A stretch of DNA of 64,000 nt from Cornus controversa (taxonomy: Eukaryota; Streptophyta; Magnoliopsida; Cornales; Cornaceae): positions 8,108,501-8,172,500 of the forward strand of contig CM048852.1 in NCBI GenBank assembly GCA_026545225.1. The letters are read 5' to 3'. Under the pieces are notes generated by a model. The model was not told where the DNA came from. It saw only the letters and a program-made list of their open reading frames with translations, and ran no database searches. Shown here in pieces: positions 36,301-45,840 of this stretch (its first letter is position 1; each line of letters opens with the position of its first letter). The position numbers were made by a program, and so were the translations under genes.

Positions 36301-39300
36301 ATAAAGATTGGAAGTGAAAACAGAACGTGTATCACTGATCAATTTCAAGTGCCAGACACTGCTAGGAAAATTCATTGGTATCAACCATGTATTAAAATGT
36401 CATGCAAATAAAGGAAAAATGTCAATGAACTCATGGTACCAACTATGTATTAAAATGACATGCAAATAAAGCAAAAAATGACATACCAAGGGATTGATCT
36501 TGTTAGAGTCGCTACCAAGCGCGTTCATAGCATCGCGCATACAAGCAAGGTCAACCACAGCCGGAACTCCAGTAAAATCCTAAAGAGGAATCAGGAGCTT
36601 TAGAAATAGAATTGATCTCATAAAAATTAAAGCAATAACCAAGCGGACATTATTAACCTGTAATAGAACACGAGCAGGCTTAAAGGGAATTTCAACTAGC
36701 TTTGGTGAAGTATTCTCCCAATCAATGATCTTCTCCACATCATCCTTGGTAACTTGGAAGTTGTCACAATTACGTATAGCAGATTCCAGAAGTATCCTGA
36801 TAGAGTATGGTAACTTTTCTGCAATGGACCCAACAAAACAACAAAAAATAAATAAAAATAGCCAACGAATAAAAATATAAAGAGAGATATTACTCCTTGA
36901 GTCAATATACAAATATAAAATGATAAAAACTATAGAACCTCAGCAAACAACAACACAAATATAAAATGATAAAAAAACTATGAAAAAACAACAACAACAA
37001 TAATAAATGTCTCACAATGAGATACTTAATCACAAAAAAAAGTTCTACAAAAGGTAACTGATAGACAATGCATTCAACTCTCAATAAAAAAACTAGAACA
37101 TACTCCGCACAGGATGCAATAAAATCATAAAATCAAATTCTTTAGCTGAGAATATGAGTTCTAAAATACATACCAACCCTTGGATCATTTAAAGCAGGTA
37201 AGCTGTAGAATTTTCCAAATTCACCACCTCCGGGCTTAGGAAGACCAGTCAATATTCCCTTGAAAGCATGTTCAGAAGCTGAAAAGATTGATAAAAAATC
37301 AATTAAAAACTAAAACTTCATTATCGGATCAATAACCATACATTAAACAATAATGCCCCGACTCCCTAGTCCCTACATACAAAGTTGAAGATCAAATAAT
37401 TAAAAAAACTCAAATTACCTTCAAAAAAGAATTAAACAAACCCAAATATTCACATACCAAAATTTAAGATCAATATTACAAACTTAAGAAAACAAAATGA
37501 TATTTTCTCAATTAAATGCATAAATAACAATATAAACAAGTAATTTATCACTTTATGGAAGATGCAATATATGCTCCCTTTCTTTGCTTCTTTTTACATA
37601 TAGATCATTTAACAGTTGTCACTTCAAAATCATAATAAAAACTGAAAGAAACAAAAATGGTACTAGAGCATTTTTCATGGAGAACTAGTGAACTGGCATA
37701 TATGCTATAAAACTATTAATAATTTTTACTAGTATCCCTTATGACACAAGTCTAGATCTACATAACCAACAAACAGTCCCTCCCAGGAAAAAAAAATTAG
37801 AAATACTCAACTCAACAAAGCCTTTCTCACAACTACTTGGGATCGAGTGCATAAATTCAATTTTTACATTTTGCTCTACCCAACGCCATGGTCTCTGTCA
37901 AACCACTTTTTTTTTAATAAGTAAAATTTCATAAAAGAGCACTCAAAGGGGAGCCCAAGAACAAAAGCAAGACCAACAAAGTCTGCTATACAATCAACCT
38001 ATCCACAAAATTCACTATATCCTCCACTGATTTACAATTTCATGTCATACACATGTCAATTTTTTAGGGGAGCGCAGCCCAAGAACAAAAGCAAGACCAA
38101 TAAAGTCTGCTATACAATCAACGTATCAACGAAATTCACTATATCCTCCACTGATTTAAATTTCATGTCATACAAAATGTCAATTTTAGTCTTCCCTTCC
38201 TCTAGAATTACCCTCAACGTGAACCATGTCACTCCACTTAGTGGTCTTTTTTGCACATGTCCAATAAAAATCACAAGTTCAGAGAAGTTCATATTCATAC
38301 CATGATATTTGACCGCCATCTTACAACCAGCAAATCAAAACATGCCACCATAACCAAAACATACATCTAAAAAATCAAGCCCTTAAATTTTTTCAACAAA
38401 TAAAAAATAATAATTTAAAATTTTTCTTCAAATCAGAATAAAATAACCAACCCCATATCCATAGATGAACAGAGATAATTTATGGTTGCAAACGAGACAA
38501 GTTGTTCATAAACAGCTTAGGCTCGGCTTGATTAGAGCTCGGCTTGAACTCGATTTTTATGCTCGTTTGATAAACAAGCCGGGCCCAAACAATCCATTGC
38601 TCATGACCAAGCTTGATAAAAGGCTCATGAACATGACTCGATTGTGAGGGATTAATAATTATTTTTTCCCTTAAAAATCTTGATCTCAAGCTCAAGCCAT
38701 AGATCAAAATTGATTTAAACAAGCAAACCAGCTGAGCTCGAACTCAACAAGTAATGTTAGAGCCGTGCTTGTGCTTGGCTCAAGCTCTGTGAGCTTGGTT
38801 CGGCTGCTTTGTATCACTAAGTTCATTTCCACACTTCTAATAACCCAAGACACTTGCGAATAAAAGGTTCACACAACAAAATAATCATCACCGTAACAAA
38901 AATTATTAAAAATGACCTACGACAAAACAATCATCACCAAGACAACAACTATCAACAAATCGAACAAAAAACCATTATTAACGAAGTTGAATAAGACAAC
39001 CATAAGTCCATAGCATGAATTGATCAATCAAGATCAAATTTTCATTCCCGTAAACTATCATTAAAAGGCGCCAGAATCGAAATTAATTCCCATAAACTTG
39101 GCAAAGACCAAAAGTTCTCTCTCTACTTGTTCTATTGATTAAATTAATGCTCACTGTCATTTTATCAACTGAATTACAGGACACTTAACCAAAAAAATGA
39201 GCACAATTATCAGGAGTCAAACTAAAAACTAGAAAAATACAAACAATTCAGAGAGAGAGAGAGAGAGAGGAATCGAATATACCCATAGTCGCGATCTTTC

Positions 39301-39586
39301 GCTCTAAGCGTTCGATCACAGGAGATGCGGTTCGGATCTGAGCCCTAAGACTGACCGGAGATCGCCAGTCGACACCGTGACTCCACCGAGGAACCGAATA
39401 CCGGAGGGATCGAAACGCCGACGAGAAGCTAATCGAACGGTAACTGGTCAAATAAGGCGACAACCGAGGAGAAGAAAGTGAAGGTCTAGAGAGAGAAGGC
39501 GAAAAAGAAGAGATAGAAGACGAGAAGCGAACCCTAGAAGCTCTCAAAAGCGCATATGATGATGATGATGAAGCAGCTATATACAT
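24302..39586 (-). CDS. ACO: Aconitate hydratase, mitochondrial type (20 exons, 998 aa)
   Basis: Aconitase converts citrate to isocitrate through cis-aconitate using a [4Fe-4S] cluster, in the mitochondrial TCA cycle and, in plants, also in the cytosol. Twenty exons were placed by translation and GT-AG borders. Their lengths sum to 2,997 bp with every phase consistent, giving 998 codons, the usual length of plant mitochondrial forms. Residues 1-100 are Ser/Arg-rich without acidic clusters, a typical transit peptide. Cluster cysteines are Cys541, Cys607 and Cys610, with the spacing of the IRP1/aconitase family. Other hallmarks: '[13 protein letters not shown]' (residues 307-319), '[13 protein letters not shown]' (777-789), 'SYGSRRGND' (812-820) and 'GSGSSRDW' (880-887). 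No stop or frameshift is present, so the gene looks functional. Introns range from about 80 bp to 4.2 kb; intron 6 holds a LINE and a hAT-like element. The paralogue number cannot be decided here. Confidence 0.97.
24709..24951 (-). CDS. ACO: Aconitase exon 19
   Basis: 81 codons, '[20 protein letters not shown]' through 'TARFDTE'. Confidence 0.96.
25045..25143 (-). CDS. ACO: Aconitase exon 18: catalytic serine region
   Basis: 33 codons (863-895) with '[16 protein letters not shown]'; Ser883 aligns with the catalytic serine and Arg885 with the substrate arginine of the family. Confidence 0.96.
25166..25335. repeat. 85-bp tandem duplication in aconitase intron 17
   Basis: Identical head-to-tail copies at 25166-25250 and 25251-25335, starting tttattacacgataatgaat. 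Being identical, it is recent or an assembly duplication. Confidence 0.92.
26104..26583 (-). CDS. ACO: Aconitase exon 17: swivel-domain core
   Basis: 160 codons (703-862), the largest exon. Includes '[14 protein letters not shown]' and '[19 protein letters not shown]', the C-terminal domain substrate-binding region. Confidence 0.97.
26678..26776 (-). CDS. ACO: Aconitase exon 16
   Basis: 33 codons, '[18 protein letters not shown]' through 'PSNEEIAE'. Confidence 0.96.
27276..27361. repeat. 43-bp tandem duplication in aconitase intron 15
   Basis: Copies at 27276 and 27319 share catcactattaacataggaa and differ by one base (ctcgaag/cttgaag). Confidence 0.9.
27399..27520 (-). CDS. ACO: Aconitase exon 15
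   Basis: '[20 protein letters not shown]' through 'VVAYALAGT'. Confidence 0.96.
28856..28974 (-). CDS. ACO: Aconitase exon 14: second and third cluster cysteines
   Basis: '[20 protein letters not shown]' continuing '[10 protein letters not shown]'; Cys607 and Cys610 complete the cluster ligands, 66 and 69 residues after Cys541, as in the family. Confidence 0.96.
29088..29155 (-). CDS. ACO: Aconitase exon 13
   Basis: '[20 protein letters not shown]' then 'LQ' and two bases of Ser589. Confidence 0.95.
29372..29557 (-). CDS. ACO: Aconitase exon 12: first cluster cysteine
   Basis: 62 codons (505-566) with '[19 protein letters not shown]'; Cys541 is the first of three [4Fe-4S] ligands. Confidence 0.96.
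29893..29968 (-). CDS. ACO: Aconitase exon 11
   Basis: '[20 protein letters not shown]' then 'KVGFK'. Confidence 0.95.
30068..30147 (-). CDS. ACO: Aconitase exon 10
   Basis: '[19 protein letters not shown]' through 'CLSGPK', ending with two bases of Arg. Confidence 0.94.
30249..30305 (-). CDS. ACO: Aconitase exon 9
   Basis: 19 codons, '[19 protein letters not shown]'; too short to stand out as an open frame, placed by its borders and by homology to the family. Confidence 0.94.
30421..30563 (-). CDS. ACO: Aconitase exon 8
   Basis: '[20 protein letters not shown]' through 'KLTGRSDET'. Confidence 0.96.
30662..30806 (-). CDS. ACO: Aconitase exon 7
   Basis: '[18 protein letters not shown]' through 'VVGKFVEFY', ending with one base of the next codon. 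Confidence 0.96.
31180..32955 (+). mobile_element. LINE 3' end in aconitase intron 6, antisense to the gene
   Basis: The plus strand encodes a zf-RVT domain (31255-31440; '[20 protein letters not shown]', '[14 protein letters not shown]') then the LINE C-terminus with a frame break near 31520. The 3' tail is interrupted at 31724 by a hAT-like element and resumes at 32906 with the family's gcactccccttt...gaaattttacttat end. The coding part is related to the LINE at 357-6508. The 5' end is truncated and not precisely placed; the original 3' target duplication was not found. Confidence 0.85.
31725..32897. mobile_element. hAT-like non-autonomous element nested in the intronic LINE
   Basis: 1,173 bp between taggggtggc and the matching inverted end gttatcccta. 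Flanks are aggatgca (31717-31724) and gggatgca (32898-32905), an 8-bp duplication with one mismatch. Removing the element restores a continuous LINE tail. Both ends have C- or G-rich subterminal repeats like those of 22989-23588. A (TA)n run lies at 31950-31976. It encodes no transposase. Confidence 0.8.
32960..33870. mobile_element. Probable LTR remnant in aconitase intron 6
   Basis: Contains gatttctacatggaaaccccaa, a Copia-LTR-like block, and a cluster of GATCGA-type motifs at 33712-33805. No PBS, PPT or coding region is visible, so type and edges are uncertain. Confidence 0.4.
33871..35004. other. Rest of aconitase intron 6
   Basis: AT-rich. A region at 34070-34560 is rich in gtgtcc/gacac repeats (ggacacgacgatg, tgtgtctaactcg, cgtgtcagagtgtc), typical of dispersed repeat debris. 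No gene. Confidence 0.4.
35005..35166 (-). CDS. ACO: Aconitase exon 6: family signature
   Basis: 54 codons (residues 284-337) carrying '[20 protein letters not shown]', with the conserved Asp309-Ser310-His311. Followed by the 4.2-kb intron 6. Confidence 0.96.
35564..35749 (-). CDS. ACO: Aconitase exon 5
   Basis: 62 codons, '[14 protein letters not shown]' through 'PPGSGIVHQ'. Confidence 0.96.
35755..36216. repeat. 257-bp spaced tandem duplication in aconitase intron 4
   Basis: Copies at about 35755-35960 and 36012-36216 share acactgaaaagagtgggact, aattcataatgcataaacta and ggttagccacagaaatcatg. A few substitutions and one indel separate them. Confidence 0.88.
36487..36579 (-). CDS. ACO: Aconitase exon 4
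   Basis: 31 codons, '[19 protein letters not shown]' through 'NKINPL'. Confidence 0.96.
36658..36818 (-). CDS. ACO: Aconitase exon 3
   Basis: Encodes '[20 protein letters not shown]' through '[10 protein letters not shown]', ending in phase 0. Confidence 0.96.
37174..37278 (-). CDS. ACO: Aconitase exon 2
   Basis: Encodes '[18 protein letters not shown]' through 'LPALNDPRV'. Acceptor ttttcag, donor gtatgt. Confidence 0.96.
37805..37895. repeat. Dispersed plant repeat fragment in aconitase intron 1
   Basis: The phrase cacaactacttgggatcgag followed by tgcataaattcaattt resembles a plant dispersed repeat I know by its ttggggtcggctacatg core. Family and borders not established. Confidence 0.35.
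37907..38330 (-). mobile_element. LINE 3' end in aconitase intron 1, same strand as the gene
   Basis: Starts with a T-run (poly(A) tail reversed), then the family 3' end with its hairpin (37939-37956). A 124-bp unit containing gcccaagaacaaaagcaaga and ttcactatatcctccactga is duplicated (37953 and 38077). Matches the intron 6 LINE tail in reverse (ggatatagtg-attttgtgg). Confidence 0.7.
38485..38815. repeat. GCTCGG-rich dispersed repeat in aconitase intron 1
   Basis: Many copies of agctcggcttg and its complement (gagctcgaactc, gagcttggttcgg) in about 330 bp, with inverted symmetry. Looks like a non-autonomous DNA element, but terminal repeats and target duplication could not be fixed. Confidence 0.4.
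39283..39586 (-). CDS. ACO: Aconitase exon 1: transit peptide and alternative start
   Basis: Residues 1-101 plus one base. Ser/Arg-rich leader starting '[18 protein letters not shown]'. The last full codon is ATG (Met101, at 39284-39286), and translation from it would give 'MASEHAFKG', the start seen in cytosolic aconitases. Donor atgg|gtatat. Confidence 0.95.
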
Positions 39587-39650
39587 GACGATATATAAAA
39601 ATTGTCAGAAACCCCCCAAAATCAAATTCAGTGTATGAATACAAAACCCT

Positions 39651-39660
39651 AATATATATA
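39651..39660 (-). promoter_or_regulatory. Possible TATA box of the aconitase gene
   Basis: On the minus strand tatatatatt lies 65 bases before the start codon. AT-rich strings are common here, so this is only a candidate; it would imply a 5' UTR of about 35 bases. Confidence 0.25.
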
Positions 39661-39669
39661 GAAACAGAA

Positions 39670-41857
39670 GCAGCTGTTCATGGCAGCTTCACTCTATACT
39701 TTTACTACTCCTAAATTCCAATAGTGGGATTTTCTGTTACGGCTCTGCTCCGTATTAAAATGAGAAATGATCATTGACTTGGTGAAGACTTGTGGCCGTT
39801 GGATGTGAGAAAATCGACGGCAGCTGTTTCAGGAAGACGTACTCATCAGGAGAATAAAATTACGGCATTTCAGATTTTGTTTGACCATCTTTTTGGTTTT
39901 ATTTTAGTTTGGCATTTTTTTTTATTTGCATCTCTCAAAACTCAAGCACTGTTCGATAAAACTTGAAATTTTAAGAGTTTAAGTTCTCAAATAATAATTA
40001 AAAAATAAATATTTTTTAATTATCTTTTTAAATTTTTAGTGATAAGTGATATTCTTATCATTTAAAATTTTACTTCATTTTAAAGGTGTTTACTATTTTA
40101 AATGATATTCAAATTACATTATCAAATACATTTAATTATATAAGTGTTTAATTTGTTCAGAATTAAGTAATAAAATTTAATTATCAAACCACATATAAAT
40201 TTTTTGAAAGAGTAATTCTATTGTGGTAACAATGGCAATAGGGGATTTCATCCCCTCTCATACTTCAACCGAGCGTGTTGAAAGCCAGCCATGAGATTTT
40301 GTACAATAAATAAATATTAACAACCACTGAAAGTTGATTAATGCTTGCCCATATTTTATAGATAAATCATATTGTTCATGTTCTCTAGTTAAGTAAGACT
40401 GGGATTTAGAAAAGAACTTGGGGTTTAATTATTGTAGGTACTAGCATATTTCGGTCGACATGGCAACGTTACATCATCAACAATAACCACTTAACTTGAT
40501 CAACTGGTTAACCGATAAATTACATGGCACATATCACGTCATCAAATTGAAGACTTGAAGACATGAGTTGGGACTAGGACTTAAAAATATATGAGATTCG
40601 ATGAGGTACATGATTTGGTGACTAAAGTCTTCGAGTATATCATCGACCTGTAGTGAGAGAAATATCATTTTGACTCTCGTACAACTTATCTCATTTTAAT
40701 TAGCATTGCTTTGTAATTATTTGAGAAATTTATCTCTTTTAATTATTGTATTAATAAACTCACATGTAATGTGATAGGATGACATCACCCTCTTTCCCAC
40801 TTGGCTTATAAAATGATGTTATCAAAGACCAAGAAGAAGGGGATCCTAGAAGAGTAGAAAAGACAGCTCTCTCTCTCTCTCGCGCGCGCATTTTCTCCAC
40901 AAAAGAGTCAATAATTTACTTGCACACTGCTATCTTCATTTTATTTCTCTCTAAGTTTGTCTCCACTTTCACCTTTCTTAATTCACTTTCAAATTTCTAC
41001 ATGTTGTGAGAAATGACTCATTTTATATTATATATTGTGTTGAATTTAAAGAACCCACAATTGTCAAAGCTGGTAGATTGGTAAAAAAAAAATGATCATC
41101 TAAGTTCAAGTGTTGGAACCTAGAGACCAATGAGTTTTGTGTCCTTTTCTTTGTGCGTCACTGCAGAAATAGTATATAGTAGTTTGATCATCTCTCTCTC
41201 CTCCTATCAATCCAAAAAAAAAAAAAAAAATCTTATTTCCTTTTTTTTTTCAAAAAAAAATTATTTCCTTCAATATTATTATTATTATTTTTTGTGGAAA
41301 AGTCTTTCAATTCAATCCAAATGCATGCCCATTCCATTTTAAGGCAGAGTGTGCTATCAACACGTGTTGATACAGTAGTTTCGCCCTTTCTTCGTCTGCA
41401 GGGAGCCAGAGATAGTGAGCGTGGGGGCCACGTGCTGATACCAAGAAAGTGCTATATATATATATATATGGTACAGCCTGCCGTCACTTTTGCGAATGTG
41501 AGAGGTTGCCAAGTGGAACCTTCTTTCTTTATCCACCATTTCCTGTTGGTGGCCTCCAATGGAACTGGGAGTGTGCATTCCACGTCTTGACTTCTACAAT
41601 AAATATTCTAATAAAAAACACAAACGCAATGACCATACAAATCTGGCTTTTACCCATAAAGCAAAAGAGCGAAGCCTCCCCGTCAGTGCGAGCCCGTGTT
41701 TGCCTCTTTATTTTTTCTTTTCGTTGCCAGACTAAAAAAAAAATAAAGAAAAAATATACAAATCTTTTATTTTTTTCTTTTCCAAATTTAAAAATTTGAC
41801 TTCCTCAAAAAAATAGAAATAAAATAAATTACCAAATAAAAAATTGATCATTTTATT
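39670..41857. other. Intergenic region upstream of aconitase
   Basis: No gene seen. The region contains a CT run at about 40868-40881, poly(A) and poly(T) runs near 41213-41265, and a (TA)n run at 41453-41468. Two ACGTG cores (cacgtgtt at 41361, gccacgtgct at 41428) resemble G-boxes but lie 1.8 kb upstream of aconitase. Confidence 0.4.
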
Positions 41858-42180
41858 CAGGGACGGAACTAAAAATTCTGTTTACGGAGGCACAACGTAA
41901 TAAACACAAAAATTTAATATTAAAAAATAATATACAAAATGAAAATATTTTTTTTGAGGGGGCAATTTTAGAATTTAATGTACGACATATACAAAATGGA
42001 AATTTTTTTTTTAGAGGGGTCACTTTTAAAATTTTAAAAAATCATAAAATGTAAAATAAAATTTTTAAAGAATTGAGGGGCACATTTAAATATTTTTTAA
42101 ATTATATATAGCATATAGAAAATTTTAAAAAGTTGAGGGGAGGCACGTGCCCCCGTGAGCATTCATTGGCTCCGTCCCTG
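41858..42180. mobile_element. hAT-like MITE, 323 bp
   Basis: Ends are exact inverted repeats cagggacgga and tccgtccctg. The 8-bp flanks are identical, attttatt at 41850-41857 and 42181-42188. Interior is AT-rich with repeated gagggg-cac blocks and no coding capacity. This is the cleanest transposon boundary in the window and the least eroded, so probably a comparatively recent insertion. Confidence 0.92.
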
Positions 42181-45168
42181 ATTTTATTACATTATTTATT
42201 TTTCAAGGGAGAATAAAAATTTGATCATTTTACTACATTATTTATTTTTTGTTGAAAAAAAGTAATAATTTTATGAATTTAAGTATAATGGGCTATTTTC
42301 TAAAATCCACATTATTTATTTTCAAAATAACTGAATTCTTTTTCCCTAAATGTGATGTGGAGCTTTCATTAAATAGAGATATCAGTTGTACAAAAGATTA
42401 ATAGGAGGCATACCATGTGAACAAAATAAGAAAGGGACAAAAAGCCCATTTCCATTAAAATAAAAAAATAAAAATCCTCAACTGAAAAACAAACATAACA
42501 AGGCTAAAGAATAAAGATAAGCACTCTAAACTTCTGAAATAGAACTGACCATGATTCCATATCACCTTATGTGGCTCATTTGAAACATAAACTCTCTGCA
42601 AGTCAAATCTGACATTTGAGCAGGGAAGGAAGGAAGGAAGGAACTGCCACCCACCATTAGCAAATAATAGTGGGGGATCCTCTCTAGTATAAATTGTCAC
42701 CAATCATTGACAGTATTAATCCCATCACTCTCAAGCGTCACGTCAATAGCTTAACGAGTGAAAATCTAAATATTTTTTATAATTTTTCCGGTAAATAAAG
42801 TTTATAATTATGAGTAATAACTCACGTTACTAAAATGAGTGATACAAAAATATTTAATATCACCTATTTTAATAATATGAGTTACTAATAATAATTGGTA
42901 ATAGGGTGAGTTACCACTCATTCTAACAAACATCGTTACTGTACGGACTAGATGAGGAATGTCACGTGAAAGAATAATGGTCCTAACTTAATTGACTAAT
43001 GAATATGGTACCGTAACTACCGTGTGATGTAAAACATGTTGTAACTCTACTTTTTCATCAAACGGTATCAAATTCATTAAATCGGAGAACATTCATTTCA
43101 ACAGAAAGTCCCTTCATACAATGATTTTTATTTCTTTTAGAAACTATATAATTTTATTATCAAGAATAACGAAGAATATTCTAAAAAAAGGTAGCACGTG
43201 ACAAAATACCTTGAAGTATTGTAGATTTTCTCCCACTTTCAACTGTGGGTTACGTGCTTGTGAACAACATTTTGTATAAAATATAGAAAGAGAACAATAA
43301 TATTGTAATTAGTAGTTTGAAAAAGGAAGAACAGTTTAGAAAACAACCATATAAAAAAAAGTTTATTAGAAAGAGGGTGAATATGTTGAGTAAAAAGTTT
43401 CAAAACCTTTTAGTGCAACTAATATATACTTTTTGGCCAATTTTATTTAATAATTCTTTGGTCCATATTTATTCTTTTACTCTTTGTCCCAATTTTATTC
43501 TTTAGTCAAATTTTATAATGGCAAGTTTTAGATTTTGAATCTTTCTTTACATATTTAATGCCATTATTTTAGGCAACATGTTTATTATGTATGATTGTGA
43601 TGGACAAGTCCCAATGATTCAATAAAAGGCAGATTTGGAGATTATACACAAATATATTCGGACACCTCTCTCTTTAATTCTAGAACTTTCCTTCAAACCT
43701 CTAATTTATCACTTAGTCCTGCGATAGTTTCATCAATTAAACCAATATTATCAACATGCTAAATGTGACTTGTCAATCCATTTATTATTAAGGCAAAATG
43801 ATTTGAACTTGATGATAGTCCGTTAATGTAAGTTTACAGTAATTTAAATTTTAATTATTTCCTTCGTATTTGATCTTGCTGTCACGCCCTAATTTTTCCT
43901 ACAACATCATTATAGGGAATTTTTGCTTAATGACTAGGAATAAAGACGTTATTGGATAAATAAGATTTTTAATGCAAAAAAAAAAAAAAAAATTGTAAGT
44001 GGGTCTTAAAAATGTGGTTATTTATTTAAAATTAGATTATCCAGAAATAAAATTAGTATGTTACTTACTTATTAATTAAATTATATTTAATTTACTAAAT
44101 CAATATTATTAGATTGGGCAAGTGATAGCACAATTTCACACAAACACAGACATGTGATGATCATTCTCACATAATATTAACTACAAATTAAGTGCAATAG
44201 CTAGAATGATGAATTCGATCTTCTCAATGAGGAAATTCCACATCATACCTTGGTGGATTCGATCTTGAAATTCAAGCTAAATGCATGTATTCCAGATGAG
44301 ATATTTTTATTAATAAAATTATATTTTTATTATCTACTTTTGAATATATGATCTTGAAATTCAATTAATTTGAAGATTAGCTGTGTTTTTAGGAGCAATG
44401 ATACACGTCATGAAATTATTTCTTAATTTGTATCATGAATGATAAAATGACACCGTTATTTTAGTATTGTTATTTAATTTAAATTTAACTTTTCAAATTT
44501 ACTCTTCACATGTAACTACTTTACCTGACTCTACCATTGTCATATCATTCATGATACAAATCATGAATATATTTCATGATATATATGATTTCTCGTGTTT
44601 TTAGTCACGTTCTATGCTGGAGAAACTAACAGAAACTCTATTAAAGCATTGGTAAGTTTGAAACCAATATTTAATATATTGATGGATATTATATCCAAGG
44701 GCAGTGATGAAAATAGATTACAGTTTATGGAACATTTGATATATTGGTGTGTATTATGTCGTAGTATGGTTATACGTTGGTGACATTTTTAATGCTATAA
44801 TAGCCAATTGGCAAACAAATTGAATCTTATATGATAATAACTCCCTGAAAATTACTGTCAAAATTATAATGTTCAACTAATTTAAATAGTGAGACATGTT
44901 TAGAGAGGATTGATTGTAGACATTAATCACGATTTAAATTATTGGCTTCATTTCACTTTAGTGCTCCATTCCTTATATATATATATATATATATATGGTT
45001 AAGAATGAGAGGAAACATGAGGAATATCAAACGAAATAGCAACTTAAATAATTACTGTAGCTACAATGATTTACAGACAACAATATTACTGTCATAGCCT
45101 TTTCAACATATGACAGGAAATTATTATACATATTGATAGATAGTATAGATTTAAACTATTTCCTTTTT
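42181..45168. other. Intergenic, no gene seen
   Basis: AT-rich, with a (GGAA)n run near 42625-42642, poly(A) at 43975-43992 and (AT)n at 44974-44995. The small frames at 42455-42703, 43317-43505 and 44595-44783 have no recognisable content. Confidence 0.45.
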
Positions 45169-45833
45169 TCACTTCATAGCTCTATGACTTGTCTTGCCAA
45201 ATATGCCAGGACCATAGCTAGATTTGATCATATCCACAAGGAGAGGAAATTGGGAGAAGGCAAATAAGCTCACGGGTACACAGGAAAATGCAGTTACAGG
45301 GACAAGAATCCATGTTTTTTTATGTCCAAACAGGTAGATTGTGGCACAAAAGGTTATCATCATAGATATTATGGAAATGAATAGGGTCGTGAGGCCGCGA
45401 ATTAATCTTTTAGGTAAGGTGTAAAGAAAATCAATTTCAGAATAACGCGAGGTGAGTATGGACAGAAATATTAATACGGAGGAAGTAGATGAAAATAGGG
45501 CAAGGGCGTCGAATATAAGAAAGATAGTGAACGCTTTTTCATTGGAGAAAATTGGAAGGCCGTTTACATCATCGTTTCCTCCTGGCACTGTAATGGCAGC
45601 TGCAAACACTATAGTCACAATAAGAGCTGCTACAATTGTGCATGAGCTTGCAGTGTCTTTCATCCATTTTTCTCCTTCACTCACCAAGTTCTTGTGTGTC
45701 TCAGAAAATATCATTGCAGGTGTCTTTCTTCCGACTTGCCATTTATTGGTATCAAATGATGAATTTTTTTTTACTTCCTGCATGAAATTGGATGGTTTTT
45801 CTTTAGAAAGCAAATTTGATCGCTTCGAGAAGC
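45169..45833 (-). CDS. PGG-domain membrane segment of an ankyrin-type protein (partial)
   Basis: An open frame of about 214 codons. It starts with a linker ('KTPAMIFSETHKNLVSEGEKW'), then the PGG domain with 'FAAAITVPGGNDDVNG' and four hydrophobic segments (about residues 58-78, 92-118, 133-163 and 166-190), ending 'YGPGIFGKTSHRAMK'. In plants this domain ends ACD6-like membrane proteins whose N-terminal half is ankyrin repeats, with roles in defence and stress. The ankyrin part is absent: upstream is a stop, a weak acceptor-like ctctaag near 45834, and no ankyrin frame in the next several kilobases. Either the gene has very distant exons or, more likely, this is an orphaned last exon. The frame itself is undamaged. 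An ATG at 45781-45783 would give 204 residues. Confidence 0.75.
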
Positions 45834-45840
45834 TTAGAGT

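Noticed and set aside
36187..36384. 65-codon minus-strand frame in aconitase intron 4
   Set aside because: Not in phase with the flanking exons, whose GT-AG borders join perfectly without it.
41060..41125. SINE-like boxes (ctggtagattggt, taagttcaagtgttgg)
   Set aside because: A-rich gap between the boxes is too irregular and no target duplication was found.
41357..41440. G-box-like cacgtg motifs as a promoter
   Set aside because: No gene start nearby on the plus strand, and 1.8 kb from the aconitase start; two hexamers are not enough.
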